Made by a program: the position numbers and the translations under genes
Origin: Butyrivibrio fibrisolvens
GTDB lineage: Bacteria; Bacillota; Clostridia; Lachnospirales; Lachnospiraceae
Reading direction: 5' to 3'
Assembly: GCF_037113525.1 (NCBI RefSeq)
Contig: NZ_CP146963.1
Location: 2,232,001 to 2,296,000 of the forward strand
Length of the DNA: 64,000 nucleotides
The notes under the pieces: generated by a model
Database searches by the model: none
What the model saw: only the letters and a program-made list of their open reading frames with translations
What the model was told of the DNA's origin: nothing
In this document: positions 25,787 through 34,033 of the stretch, one piece after another
Numbering within the stretch: the first letter of the stretch is position 1
Layout of the letters: every line of letters begins with the position of its first letter

Positions 25787-26542
25787 ATGAATAGTGGTAA
25801 ATTGTATGTTGTTGGTATAGGCCCTGGTAGTGAAGAGGATATGACTATAAGAGCGCGAAATACGCTTGAAAAGTGTGATTACATTTATGGTTACAAGGTA
25901 TATTGCGATCTTGTGAAGCCTCTTTTCCCAGATAAAGAATATATTACAACGGCTATGACCGGCGAAGAGAAAAGGGTAGAGCTGGCTCTTTCTAAAGCTG
26001 CAGAAGGATATGACGTCGCACTTATATGTTCAGGTGATTCCGGAGTTTATGGAATGGCAGGCCTAGCATATGAGTTTGGTGCAAAGTTTCCTGATGTAAA
26101 GATCGAGATTATACCTGGCGTTACGGCGGCTCTGTCAGGTGCGGCGCTTCTTGGGGCTCCGCTCATACATGACTTTTGCCTTATAAGTTTAAGTGACAGG
26201 CTTACTAAGATGGAGCTTATTGAAAAAAGGCTCAGAGCTGCTGCCAGTGCTGATATGGTAATTGTTATCTATAATCCTGAAAGTAAAGGACGAAAGGGAT
26301 ACCTTTCGCATGCCTGCGATATTCTTATGGAAGTACTGCCGCCGGATAGAGTCTGCGGCATTGCAAGGAATATAGGGAGATCCGAAGAAGAACGCAGCGT
26401 AATGACGCTTAATGAGCTCAAAGATGCTCAGGCGGATATGTTTTGTACAGTGTTTATAGGCAACTCGTCAACTAAGGATTTTAGCGGATTTATGGTTACT
26501 CCAAGGGGTTATGCGATTGAAAATAAAATTTTCAATCGCTGA
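25787..26542 (+). CDS. cbiH: cobalt-precorrin-3 C17-methyltransferase
   Basis: The 251 residues begin KLYVVGIGPGSEEDMTIRAR and carry CDYIYGYKVYCDLVKPLF, ICSGDSGVYGMAGLAYE (about 84) and LLGAPLIHDFCLISLSD (about 123), the CbiH/CobJ pattern. It contracts the ring by methylating C17. The last codons form a perfect hairpin that is the first part of leader repeat copy 2. Confidence 0.93.
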   Translation: MNSGKLYVVGIGPGSEEDMTIRARNTLEKCDYIYGYKVYCDLVKPLFPDKEYITTAMTGEEKRVELALSKAAEGYDVALICSGDSGVYGMAGLAYEFGAKFPDVKIEIIPGVTAALSGAALLGAPLIHDFCLISLSDRLTKMELIEKRLRAAASADMVIVIYNPESKGRKGYLSHACDILMEVLPPDRVCGIARNIGRSEEERSVMTLNELKDAQADMFCTVFIGNSSTKDFSGFMVTPRGYAIENKIFNR

Positions 26543-26598
26543 GAAGTGGCGATGCCACTTCAATCATTAGTCGCTCATGCTATTCGCGACATGAGGTT
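26515..26598 (+). repeat. composite 5'-leader repeat, copy 2
   Basis: A 10-bp perfect hairpin with AAA loop (GATTGAAAAT/ATTTTCAATC) overlaps the 3' end of cbiH. It is followed by GAAGTGGC/GCCACTTC, then AATCATTAGTCGCTC and GCGACATGAGGTTATC. It has the same order and partly the same sequence as 13528-13614. GAGGT is the ribosome site for the next gene. Confidence 0.7.
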
Positions 26599-26605
26599 AT
26601 CAATA

Positions 26606-28732
26606 GTGAAAAATAAAGTACTTGTTTTTGGCGGAACAACAGAAGGAAGGATTCTTTCGGATTATCTTAGAAAAGCCGGAATTCTTCATGAGATCAGCGT
26701 TGCAACTGAATATGGCAAGGAGATACTCTTAGAAAACGGTGAAGAAAATCTTTTTGTTGGAAGGAAGAACTTCAAAGAGATCGAAGAGATGATAAAGTCT
26801 CTTGAGGTCTCTATTGTTGTTGATGCGACGCACCCCTTTGCAACAGCTGCGTCTAAGGAAATCAAAACAGCCTGTGAAGCTAGTGATGTTCCATATTTAA
26901 GGCTTAAGAGAAGTACTGAGGTTAAGGCGGATGGCACTGATAACGTCATATGCGTGGATTCTATAGAAGATGCCTCCAAGGCTGCGGAAGATACAGATGG
27001 TAATATACTGGTTCTTACAGGTAGTAAGGATCTTGAAAAAATCGCTTCGATCATTACTGATACATCAAGAGTATTCGTACGAGTCCTTCCCAACGAAGAC
27101 AGCATTGGTAAGTGCATAAAGGCAGGCTTTGGTGGAAGACAGATAATTGCCATGCAGGGACCTTTCTCCAAACAGATGAACATTGCTACGATCAAAGATA
27201 TAGATGCAAAAGCTATTATCACCAAGGAAAGCGGCAAGGCAGGCGGATTTGAAGAGAAGATTGAAGCTGCGATGAGCTGCGGCATAAAGGCGATAGTCGT
27301 AAGAAATCCTGAAAACGCTCTTGAGAGCCCGGATGCGTATAGCTTGAGTGAAATAATTGAAATCCTTTCAAAGCACACTGGCATAACTATCGCATCGAAT
27401 AAAGATATCATTCCTGATAAAGATATCAATTCTGATAAAAATATCATTCCTGATAAAGATATAAATTTTGATAAAACTGTCATTTTTGATAAAGATATCG
27501 CTTTTGATAAAACTATCTCTTCTGATAAAAATGTCGCTTCTGATAAAGCTATTACGCTTGCAGGCATGGGGCCTGGAGATGACAACTACTATACGCTTGA
27601 ACTTAAGAAGGCGATTGATGAAGCAGATATCATTTTTGGCGCCAAAGCGGTTGTCAATAACCTAAAAAACAGCCGTGTGCCGGTGATTTCAGAATACGAG
27701 GGACAGAAGATCTATGACTATCTAGAAGGTAATAGGGAGTATATAAAACCGCTTGTTTTATTCTCTGGTGATATAAGCCTTTGCAGCGGTGCTAAGAAGG
27801 CCACAGTGCTGTTTGAAGATAAAGGCTACAAAGTCAACCTGATCAGCGGCATATCTTCAGTAACATTATTTGCCCAAAAACTTGGACTTGGACTTGAAGA
27901 TGTCAGAGTTATAAGCGCTCATGGCAGAAAATGTGATGTTATAAGAAATGTTACTAATAATGTTGAAACTATTGTTTTAACATCTGACGCTGAACATGCA
28001 AGGAATATATCAGAAAAGCTCATAAGCCTTGCAGATAAGGTCATCGTAGGGTGCGACCTTGGAACATCTTCTGAAAAGATAATAGATGCCAAAAGTAATC
28101 CGGATACTATAAAAGATATAGCCGGAAAATGTCTTGTATATACTTATAACGAAAACGCCACAGGTAGAAAGATTGTAAAAACTCTATGTGATGATGAAAT
28201 AATTAGAGGTAATGTCCCTATGACCAAGGAAGAGATCAGAGCTCTTTCTATGAGAAAGCTATCTCTTTCAAAAGGCGCTGTTTTCTATGATATAGGTTCA
28301 GGTACAGGCTCAATCTCGCTTGAAGCAGCTCTCCTTGACGAAAGCATATCTGTTTATTCTGTAGAAAAAAATGAAGAGGCCATAGAACTTCTTCGAAAGA
28401 ATATAGAGAAATTTAATGTCTCAAACATTGAGATGATAAGCGGCCTGGCTCCAGATGCCATGAAGGATCTTCCTGCGCCAAGCCACGTATTTATTGGCGG
28501 AAGCAGCGGCAATATCAAAGAGATAATCGATGCTGTATATCAAAAAAATAGTAAGGCAAGAATTGTCATAAATACAGTAACAGCCGAGACTTTTGCTCAG
28601 GTGATGGATGTTATTAATGAGTATCCTGATATTGAACCTGATATAATAATGGTATCAGTAAGCCGATTTAAGAAAGTCGGAAGGTATCATCTCGCAGATG
28701 CTTTGAACCCTGTTTATATTATTACGCTATAG
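26606..28732 (+). CDS. cbiJET: trifunctional CbiJ-CbiE-CbiT fusion (cobalt-precorrin-6A reductase / precorrin-6Y methyltransferase-decarboxylase)
   Basis: I chose the GTG at 26606, 11 bases behind GAGGT, giving 708 residues; the frame continues upstream to 26546 but that part is repeat sequence. Residues 1-262 are CbiJ/CobK (VLVFGGTTEGRILSDYL, VVDATHPFA). Residues 264-317 are nine hexapeptide repeats of type xDKxIx. Residues about 318-525 are CbiE (LAGMGPGDDNYYTLELK, LISGISSVTLFAQKLGL, VISAHGR). Residues about 530-708 are CbiT (GNVPMTKEEIRALSM, FYDIGSGTGSISLEAA, VFIGGSSGNI). Together they reduce precorrin-6A, methylate C5 and C15 and decarboxylate. CbiE-CbiT fusions (CobL) are common; adding CbiJ through a repeat linker is not. 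Confidence 0.92.
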   Translation: MKNKVLVFGGTTEGRILSDYLRKAGILHEISVATEYGKEILLENGEENLFVGRKNFKEIEEMIKSLEVSIVVDATHPFATAASKEIKTACEASDVPYLRLKRSTEVKADGTDNVICVDSIEDASKAAEDTDGNILVLTGSKDLEKIASIITDTSRVFVRVLPNEDSIGKCIKAGFGGRQIIAMQGPFSKQMNIATIKDIDAKAIITKESGKAGGFEEKIEAAMSCGIKAIVVRNPENALESPDAYSLSEIIEILSKHTGITIASNKDIIPDKDINSDKNIIPDKDINFDKTVIFDKDIAFDKTISSDKNVASDKAITLAGMGPGDDNYYTLELKKAIDEADIIFGAKAVVNNLKNSRVPVISEYEGQKIYDYLEGNREYIKPLVLFSGDISLCSGAKKATVLFEDKGYKVNLISGISSVTLFAQKLGLGLEDVRVISAHGRKCDVIRNVTNNVETIVLTSDAEHARNISEKLISLADKVIVGCDLGTSSEKIIDAKSNPDTIKDIAGKCLVYTYNENATGRKIVKTLCDDEIIRGNVPMTKEEIRALSMRKLSLSKGAVFYDIGSGTGSISLEAALLDESISVYSVEKNEEAIELLRKNIEKFNVSNIEMISGLAPDAMKDLPAPSHVFIGGSSGNIKEIIDAVYQKNSKARIVINTVTAETFAQVMDVINEYPDIEPDIIMVSVSRFKKVGRYHLADALNPVYIITL
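27395..27556 (+). repeat. in-frame 18-bp tandem repeat coding the CbiJ-CbiE linker
   Basis: Nine 18-bp units encode NKDII, PDKDIN, SDKNII, PDKDIN, FDKTVI, FDKDIA, FDKTIS, SDKNVA, SDKAIT-type hexads. The constant core is GATAAA (Asp-Lys). Unit number is likely to vary between strains. Confidence 0.9.
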
Positions 28733-28749
28733 AAAAGAACTAAAATAAC

Positions 28750-28884
28750 TTAAGCTTCGTACATATATAGATCTTCGTATATAGAATTACATCCAGAGTT
28801 CTTTGTGGAACTCATTAATTCTAAAAATGTACTTGATACGTCATGTATCTTTACAAATGAGAGATTTATAAGTACGAAGCTTAA
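28750..28884. repeat. 135-bp intergenic inverted repeat
   Basis: Perfect 13-bp ends TTAAGCTTCGTAC and GTACGAAGCTTAA enclose AGAATTA/TAATTCT and GAGTT/AACTC hairpins. It is related to 15031-15139, and its end resembles the outer arm of palindrome B. Confidence 0.6.
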
Positions 28885-28897
28885 ATATAATGAGGTA

Positions 28898-29072
28898 GGT
28901 GTCAAAAGTTCCTTTTGACACCTTATGACTAACGGATTGTTCCGTTTCTTCGAAACTCTCACAATCCTAAAACATTCGCAAATCCGCACTACGTGCTACT
29001 TTGCTCATGTTTTGCGGGTCATAAATTCATATTCGATTTCGAGCAAGCTCGAATCGAAATGACTTTTGACCC
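28898..29072. other. structured intergenic region before cbiA
   Basis: GGTGTCAAAAG/CTTTTGACACC forms a perfect 11-bp hairpin with TTC loop (28898-28922). At 29016-29072 GGGTCA and TGACCC enclose a second hairpin with TTTCGAGC/GCTCGAA. TGACTTTTGACCC also recurs near 40563 and 59494. I see no ORF and no clear terminator here. Confidence 0.5.
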
Positions 29073-29097
29073 TTACGTCATATAATTAGAGGTGCGA

Positions 29098-30540
29098 ATG
29101 AAAGATTTTAAAACCTTTCCCAGGTTTTTAATGTGCGCCACTTCAAGTGGAAGCGGGAAAACTCTTATAACTTGCGCTATGCTAAGAATCCTTATAAGAA
29201 GAGGATTTCTTCCTGCTGCCTATAAATGCGGCCCCGACTACATCGATCCAATGTTCCATAGTAAAGTCCTTGGAATTCCTTCAAGAAATCTTGATGTATT
29301 CCTCATGGGAAGTGACGGCGTCAAAAAAGCTCTGTCTCGCGGCTCTAATGACAGAAACATTGGAGTTATGGAAGGCGTAATGGGGTTTTATGATGGCATG
29401 AGCGCTACATCAGATGAAGGTTCATCCTATGATATCTGCAGGATCACAAAGACCCCTGCCATACTTGTTGTTAACTGTAAAGGTATGAGCAGGTCAATAG
29501 TTCCTCTTGTAAAGGGATTCTGCGATTATGATAAAGCAGGCACCATCGGCGGTATAATCCTTAACAATATATCCCCAATGGTAGCTGAAAGCATCAAAAT
29601 AGAGATAGAAAAAGAAACTAAGGTTCCTGTTATAGGAATGCTTCCAAAGCTTAAAGACGTAAGCCTTGAAAGCAGACACCTTGGGCTTATTATGCCTTCT
29701 GAGATTCCGGATATTTTATCTACAATTGATATAGTCGCTGACAAGCTTGAAGAAAATTTGGATTTTGATAAGCTTATGAGTATTGCAGAATCAGCGCCTT
29801 CTATTGATGAAAATCAAGCTTTTTTTGCAGAAGATAACATTATAAATAATGATAATGATTATGTGACAGAAGATACTGATATTCGTGTTGTTGAGGATAG
29901 AATAGGCGAAAAACATACTATTCATGATGTACAAGATATAGTAAAAATCGGCGTTGCTATGGACGAAGCCTTTTGTTTCTACTATAAAGACAATCTGGAT
30001 CTTCTCAAAGAATTGGGAGCAGAGCTGGTTTTCTTTTCCCCAATTCATGATACGAAACTTCCTGACGTATCAAGACTAATATTTGGAGGCGGATATCCCG
30101 AATTATATGTTAAGGAGCTTTCTGAGAATAAATTCATGAGAGAGTCAATCCTCTCAGCAGGAAAGTCCGGAATGCCTATCCTTGCAGAATGCGGAGGCTT
30201 CTTATATCTTCAGGAAAGTCTTGAAGATCCTGAAGGCAAAGCATATGAGATGGTAGGTCTCTTTAACGGCAAAGGGTGCAAAAAAGACAAGCTACAGCAT
30301 TTTGGCTACGTAACTATGAGCGCAGAGTCAGATAATCCATATCTTAAACAAGGCGAAGAAATCAAAGCACACGAATTTCATTATTACGACACATCATGCA
30401 ATGGCGATGTATGTACTTTAAAAAAGTTATCCGGCGCAAATTGGACAGGGTATCAGCTTATAAATAACAGTTTCGGCGGCTTTGCGCACTTATATTATCC
30501 TTCAAATGTTGATTTTATCAGATGCTTTCTAGAAAAATGA
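29098..30540 (+). CDS. cbiA: cobyrinate a,c-diamide synthase
   Basis: With the ATG at 29098 behind AGAGGT the protein has 480 residues. The N-terminal ATPase part has CATSSGSGKTLITCAMLR (P-loop, about 12-29) and YKCGPDYIDPMFH. The C-terminal glutaminase domain has FGGGYPELY, the nucleophile in ILAECGGFLYL (about 363) and a final AHEFHYYDTS and GGFAHLYYPS. CbiA amidates the a and c side chains with glutamine. An acidic, Asn-rich insert (about 232-270) between the halves is longer than usual. Last cobalamin gene of the cluster; cobalamin lower-loop genes do not follow. Confidence 0.95.
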   Translation: MKDFKTFPRFLMCATSSGSGKTLITCAMLRILIRRGFLPAAYKCGPDYIDPMFHSKVLGIPSRNLDVFLMGSDGVKKALSRGSNDRNIGVMEGVMGFYDGMSATSDEGSSYDICRITKTPAILVVNCKGMSRSIVPLVKGFCDYDKAGTIGGIILNNISPMVAESIKIEIEKETKVPVIGMLPKLKDVSLESRHLGLIMPSEIPDILSTIDIVADKLEENLDFDKLMSIAESAPSIDENQAFFAEDNIINNDNDYVTEDTDIRVVEDRIGEKHTIHDVQDIVKIGVAMDEAFCFYYKDNLDLLKELGAELVFFSPIHDTKLPDVSRLIFGGGYPELYVKELSENKFMRESILSAGKSGMPILAECGGFLYLQESLEDPEGKAYEMVGLFNGKGCKKDKLQHFGYVTMSAESDNPYLKQGEEIKAHEFHYYDTSCNGDVCTLKKLSGANWTGYQLINNSFGGFAHLYYPSNVDFIRCFLEK

Positions 30541-30620
30541 TATATAGTACAATATACATAGACGTAATTATTTATAAAATCAAAAAAAATCTCATATGAA
30601 TTATTACTAATACCTTGAAA

Positions 30621-30836
30621 ATTCCTGAGGGTGGCAGTAGATAAATGATTTGCTTGTCTTTGAGAGTTTTGCAAAATCCAAGAGCTTGATAGATGGATAT
30701 TTATATTCCGTTTAGGATCCGCATGTCCCCGCGAAGCGAGTTTCGGATCCTGGAATATAAATATCTAGATATCATGCCTTGGATTTCAAAACTCGAGAGA
30801 TAAGCAAATCATTTATCTACTGCCATCCTCAGGAAT
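30621..30836. repeat. large palindromic repeat, copy C
   Basis: A 216-bp inverted repeat from ATTCCTGAGG to CCTCAGGAAT. Successive helices are GTAGATAAATGATTTGCTT with AAGCAAATCATTTATCTAC, GAGTTTTG with CAAAACTC, and GATATTTATATTCC with GGAATATAAATATC. The apical AGGATCCG/CGGATCCT stem carries loop CATGTCCCCGCGAAGCGAGT. It ends 30 bp before the adenosine-deaminase-like gene. Confidence 0.9.
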
Positions 30837-30865
30837 AAGGCAAAGCATAGAAGAAGGAAAACACT

Positions 30866-33328
30866 ATGACTTACTTTACCTGTTTTTTCTTAGATAATGA
30901 AAAAGATATAATTGTCAGCTTGTATAAAGACCTGGACAAGATGTATTACGTGCTGACTACGCCTAACCATAGCACCGGCAACCTCATCCGTAATCTTGCC
31001 GCCATCTGCAAGCTCCCCCTTTCTCAGGACGATAAGGGAATGCTTGTTATTAAAGGCGAGATTCCGTGTTATGTTGATGGCTACAATGAAGAAAGCTACA
31101 TCTTCAGCCTCGGCGACATCGAAGTTGCCAGGATATATCCAGACGGACGTATCGAGATGAAGGCTGCGATCCCCGCTATATCCAAAACTCTTATGAGCCA
31201 GACCAAGGATTATCAGCTTGGCCTTGATAAGACCGTGTTCAAGACATTTGTGCGCAAAGATCTTAAGTTCAGCGCAGATCTTCATACTCACATGAACGGC
31301 AATCTCTCAGGCGATATGCTCATTGCTCTTGGTATCTGCCATCAGATAAGATATCCCCTTTATTATGTCAAGAAACTTGATCTAAAGCTTACTCAGGAGC
31401 AGTGGGACAAGGTTAATGCTCAAAGGGCTAAGGTTGCCAGACAGTTCATAACATCGCCCCTTACTGGCAAATATCTGGACAGAAAGATCAACGATAATAC
31501 TTTCATCAATTTTGCCGACCTTATCCTTAACAATCTCGGCAATGCAGAGATGAATATAGTCAAGATCCGTGGTTCACTTTCTGTTATCAAGGACGGGCAG
31601 GCTGTTTTTACAAATCTTGAGAAGGTGTATCTCTACCGTTATGTATTTTGTAAGGGCAAAGAGAGCGACGACAAGATCGATATTAACAACGCTGACCTTA
31701 TTCCTGATGAGGATGTTAAGAAGTACCTTAAGCAGATGCTAAGAGACAGGGAAAATCCTGACTATGCGCAGAATACTATTTTCCAGGATAAGCTCCTTTG
31801 GATCGCCAGATATTACAAGAAGCAGGGCGTATCCTATGCGGAAATAAGTGATACAACGCTGGTAAAAAAATATGAATCCATCGAGATGCTCCGCCAGGTT
31901 CATCAGGTTATGCCTAAGATCTATCAGGAGACAGGCGTAATGATAAGATTCCTTGCAGCTATGCGAAGGATTCCTTTGACTATCGTAAAAGACGCCGTTA
32001 CACCTTCTGATTATCTTGAGCAGAACCTTGCAGTACTCAGAGCGACAGCACTTGATCCTTATGTTGCAGGATGCGATTTCGTAGGTGAAGAGATCAACGA
32101 TATCATCACCTTAAAGCCTGTTTTCAAGGAAATCGTAAAGATTGCAGCAGGCGATCCCTATTTTGTCATAAGAGTCCATGCAGGTGAAAACGACAGCTGG
32201 AAGGACAACATCGCCCACAGTATAGAATGTGTCATAGATTCTCTTGCACCCGGACAGGCTATGCCCAGGATGAGGCTTGGTCACGGTCTTTATACATATA
32301 GCCTACGATCTAATAAGGGCAAAGACGTGCTTAAAAAGCTCAAGGACAATAACGTAGTCCTTGAATTCCAGATTACTAGTAACGTGCGTCTCAATAACCT
32401 TAATTCACTGGAGCATCACCCCTTAAGACAGTACCTTAAGCAAGGCATCATGTGCGTTCAGGGCTCTGATGGTGCGGCTTTGTACGGAACTAACTCAATT
32501 GATGAAGAGCTTTCTCTTGAGAGGATGCTGGGGCTTTCCCAGAATGATCTGCGTCTTATGAAGGATACTGAGACCAGGATCATAGAAGATAGCAGAAAAG
32601 CTTATTCTGACAAGAAGGCAGCTTTCTATGACATGCTTAAAGGCCGTGATATGGAGGAAGTCCTTCTTGAAAAGATGCAGACTGTCAGGATCTCAAAGTC
32701 TGCCCACAAGACAGTTCCTAAGTTTGATGCAAACAGAGAACTCAAAGAAGAAATCGAAGAGCTTGCCTGGGACAGACTTCCAGTGATCCTTATCGGAGGC
32801 AGCTTTAATACTGAAAGCAGAGCCACAAAAGTCACAAACGAAGGCATCCGCCAGCTGGAAAAGCTAATGAAATTCCTTGATCCAGAGGAAGTATACTTTG
32901 TAATAGGCCACAAGCTTTCAGGCTATGAAAAATATCTACTCGAACATAATAAGAAGAAGTTTACGATATACGCCGTTGTTCCTGCTGCAGTTTCTAAAAA
33001 AGAAGTTGAAAAGCTCAAGGCTTCAGGCGTTAAGATAAGAGTTTCTACAGAAACAGAAGGTATGGGCATCTACAAGAGCTTTAACTATGAGATCTTTGAA
33101 AGACGCCCTTCACTTGTTGTGGCCTTCGATGGAAACAGCGCTGCAGCAAATCTTATACAAGAGGCTAGAAATGGTAAGGGCAAATCTGCTATTATGGTTT
33201 GGAGTCACTCTAAGACCCTTTGGCAGAAAGCAAGATCACTTCACGGATATGTAGAGTTTTTTGACGAAAACAATGATGTTGTAGTTAAGATAAAAGAGCT
33301 CCTTGCAAAACAGAAGGGAAAGAGTTGA
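30866..33328 (+). CDS. adenosine-deaminase-like metallohydrolase fused to a Rossmann/SLOG-like domain
   Basis: The 820 residues have three regions. Residues 1-130 are beta-rich and unassigned. Residues about 135-610 are an amidohydrolase of the ADA type: ADLHTHMNG (about 137-145), IRVHAGENDSW (about 434), RLGHGLYT (about 469), QITSNVRLNNL and GSDGAALYG (about 532), so the zinc ligands and catalytic Glu/Asp are in place. The domain is longer than ordinary ADA. Residues about 635-815 (VILIGGSFNTESRA, VYFVIGHKLSGYEKYLLE, LVVAFDGNSAAANLI) look like a Rossmann-type nucleotide-sensing domain of the SLOG/LOG class. I infer deamination of an adenosine-based ligand, with the tail recognising a nucleotide. 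RBS GAAGGAAAAC. Confidence 0.75.
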   Translation: MTYFTCFFLDNEKDIIVSLYKDLDKMYYVLTTPNHSTGNLIRNLAAICKLPLSQDDKGMLVIKGEIPCYVDGYNEESYIFSLGDIEVARIYPDGRIEMKAAIPAISKTLMSQTKDYQLGLDKTVFKTFVRKDLKFSADLHTHMNGNLSGDMLIALGICHQIRYPLYYVKKLDLKLTQEQWDKVNAQRAKVARQFITSPLTGKYLDRKINDNTFINFADLILNNLGNAEMNIVKIRGSLSVIKDGQAVFTNLEKVYLYRYVFCKGKESDDKIDINNADLIPDEDVKKYLKQMLRDRENPDYAQNTIFQDKLLWIARYYKKQGVSYAEISDTTLVKKYESIEMLRQVHQVMPKIYQETGVMIRFLAAMRRIPLTIVKDAVTPSDYLEQNLAVLRATALDPYVAGCDFVGEEINDIITLKPVFKEIVKIAAGDPYFVIRVHAGENDSWKDNIAHSIECVIDSLAPGQAMPRMRLGHGLYTYSLRSNKGKDVLKKLKDNNVVLEFQITSNVRLNNLNSLEHHPLRQYLKQGIMCVQGSDGAALYGTNSIDEELSLERMLGLSQNDLRLMKDTETRIIEDSRKAYSDKKAAFYDMLKGRDMEEVLLEKMQTVRISKSAHKTVPKFDANRELKEEIEELAWDRLPVILIGGSFNTESRATKVTNEGIRQLEKLMKFLDPEEVYFVIGHKLSGYEKYLLEHNKKKFTIYAVVPAAVSKKEVEKLKASGVKIRVSTETEGMGIYKSFNYEIFERRPSLVVAFDGNSAAANLIQEARNGKGKSAIMVWSHSKTLWQKARSLHGYVEFFDENNDVVVKIKELLAKQKGKS

Positions 33329-33394
33329 CGATATAGGAAAAAAGCGGTATAAATGTCTTTTAAGCATATATTATAATTAAAGATTTTTAATTGG

Positions 33395-33435
33395 GTTGCA
33401 AGAAAAAGGGGAGTTTCTTGCAACTGTGGTTTTTT
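33395..33435 (+). terminator. Rho-independent terminator
   Basis: GTTGCAAGAAA and TTTCTTGCAAC form a perfect 11-bp stem with an 8-base loop, followed by GGTTTTTT. Further on, AGTGGGA (33443) and TCCCACTTTTTT (33505) could form a second long-range stem before the next gene. Confidence 0.85.
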
Positions 33436-33531
33436 ATAAAAAGTAGTGGGAGAAAAAGTTTTATTGGGCTGTAAATGGTCTTTTTTGCTGTATTCACGGC
33501 ATTGTTCCCACTTTTTTAAATGAGGGAAAAT

Positions 33532-33951
33532 ATGAAATTTGAAATCGTAAATATTAATACTGATGGCTACGAAAGATTTGTTGATGTTAAATCTTCTGAA
33601 GGAAAATGTTTTACGGTACATTTCCTGGAATTCCGCGAATATCTTGATGAAAATGGGAATTCTAAAGTGAAGAGTATAGGCGATGTCATAGAGGGCAATC
33701 TTTGGATAGACCTGGTTGAGAATGCTTATATCTGTGATAAAGATTTGATGCATGATCAGCCTACCATACATTCATCAGATATAAATGCCGTTGTTAAGGT
33801 TGAGGAAGTGCTGGATGAATATTCAATATATGCGCTTACTTCACTTTGCGAAGAGCGAATACAGATTGAATTCGAGAGTAAGATCGATTTTCAAAAGGGT
33901 GATGTGATACATATAGAAGGCTCTTTAGAGCTTGTTGAGCCTGTTATGTAA
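33532..33951 (+). CDS. hypothetical protein
   Basis: Start at 33532 behind TGAGGG, giving 139 residues. No signal peptide or membrane segment is seen. The sequence alternates short beta segments with acidic turns (FEIVNINTDGYERFVDVKSS, GDVIEGNLWIDLVENAYIC, KGDVIHIEGSLELVEPVM), as in small beta-barrel or OB-like proteins. I do not recognise the family. It precedes the membrane-anchored low-complexity protein by 82 bp. Confidence 0.6.
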   Translation: MKFEIVNINTDGYERFVDVKSSEGKCFTVHFLEFREYLDENGNSKVKSIGDVIEGNLWIDLVENAYICDKDLMHDQPTIHSSDINAVVKVEEVLDEYSIYALTSLCEERIQIEFESKIDFQKGDVIHIEGSLELVEPVM

Positions 33952-34033
33952 GCATTGAGAAAATATATATATAGAAAAATCCAAGATATTGGATAGCACT
34001 ATTTTGTTTTATTAGGGAGGATTATATTCAGGG

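Noticed and set aside
26546..26605. N-terminal extension of the CbiJ-CbiE-CbiT protein
   Set aside because: The 20 codons are leader-repeat sequence; the CbiJ fold starts KVLVFGGTTEG directly after the GTG at 26606, which has GAGGT at good spacing.
27395..27556. CRISPR-like or minisatellite array
   Set aside because: The 18-bp units are in frame, have no spacers and encode a linker; it is a coding tandem repeat.
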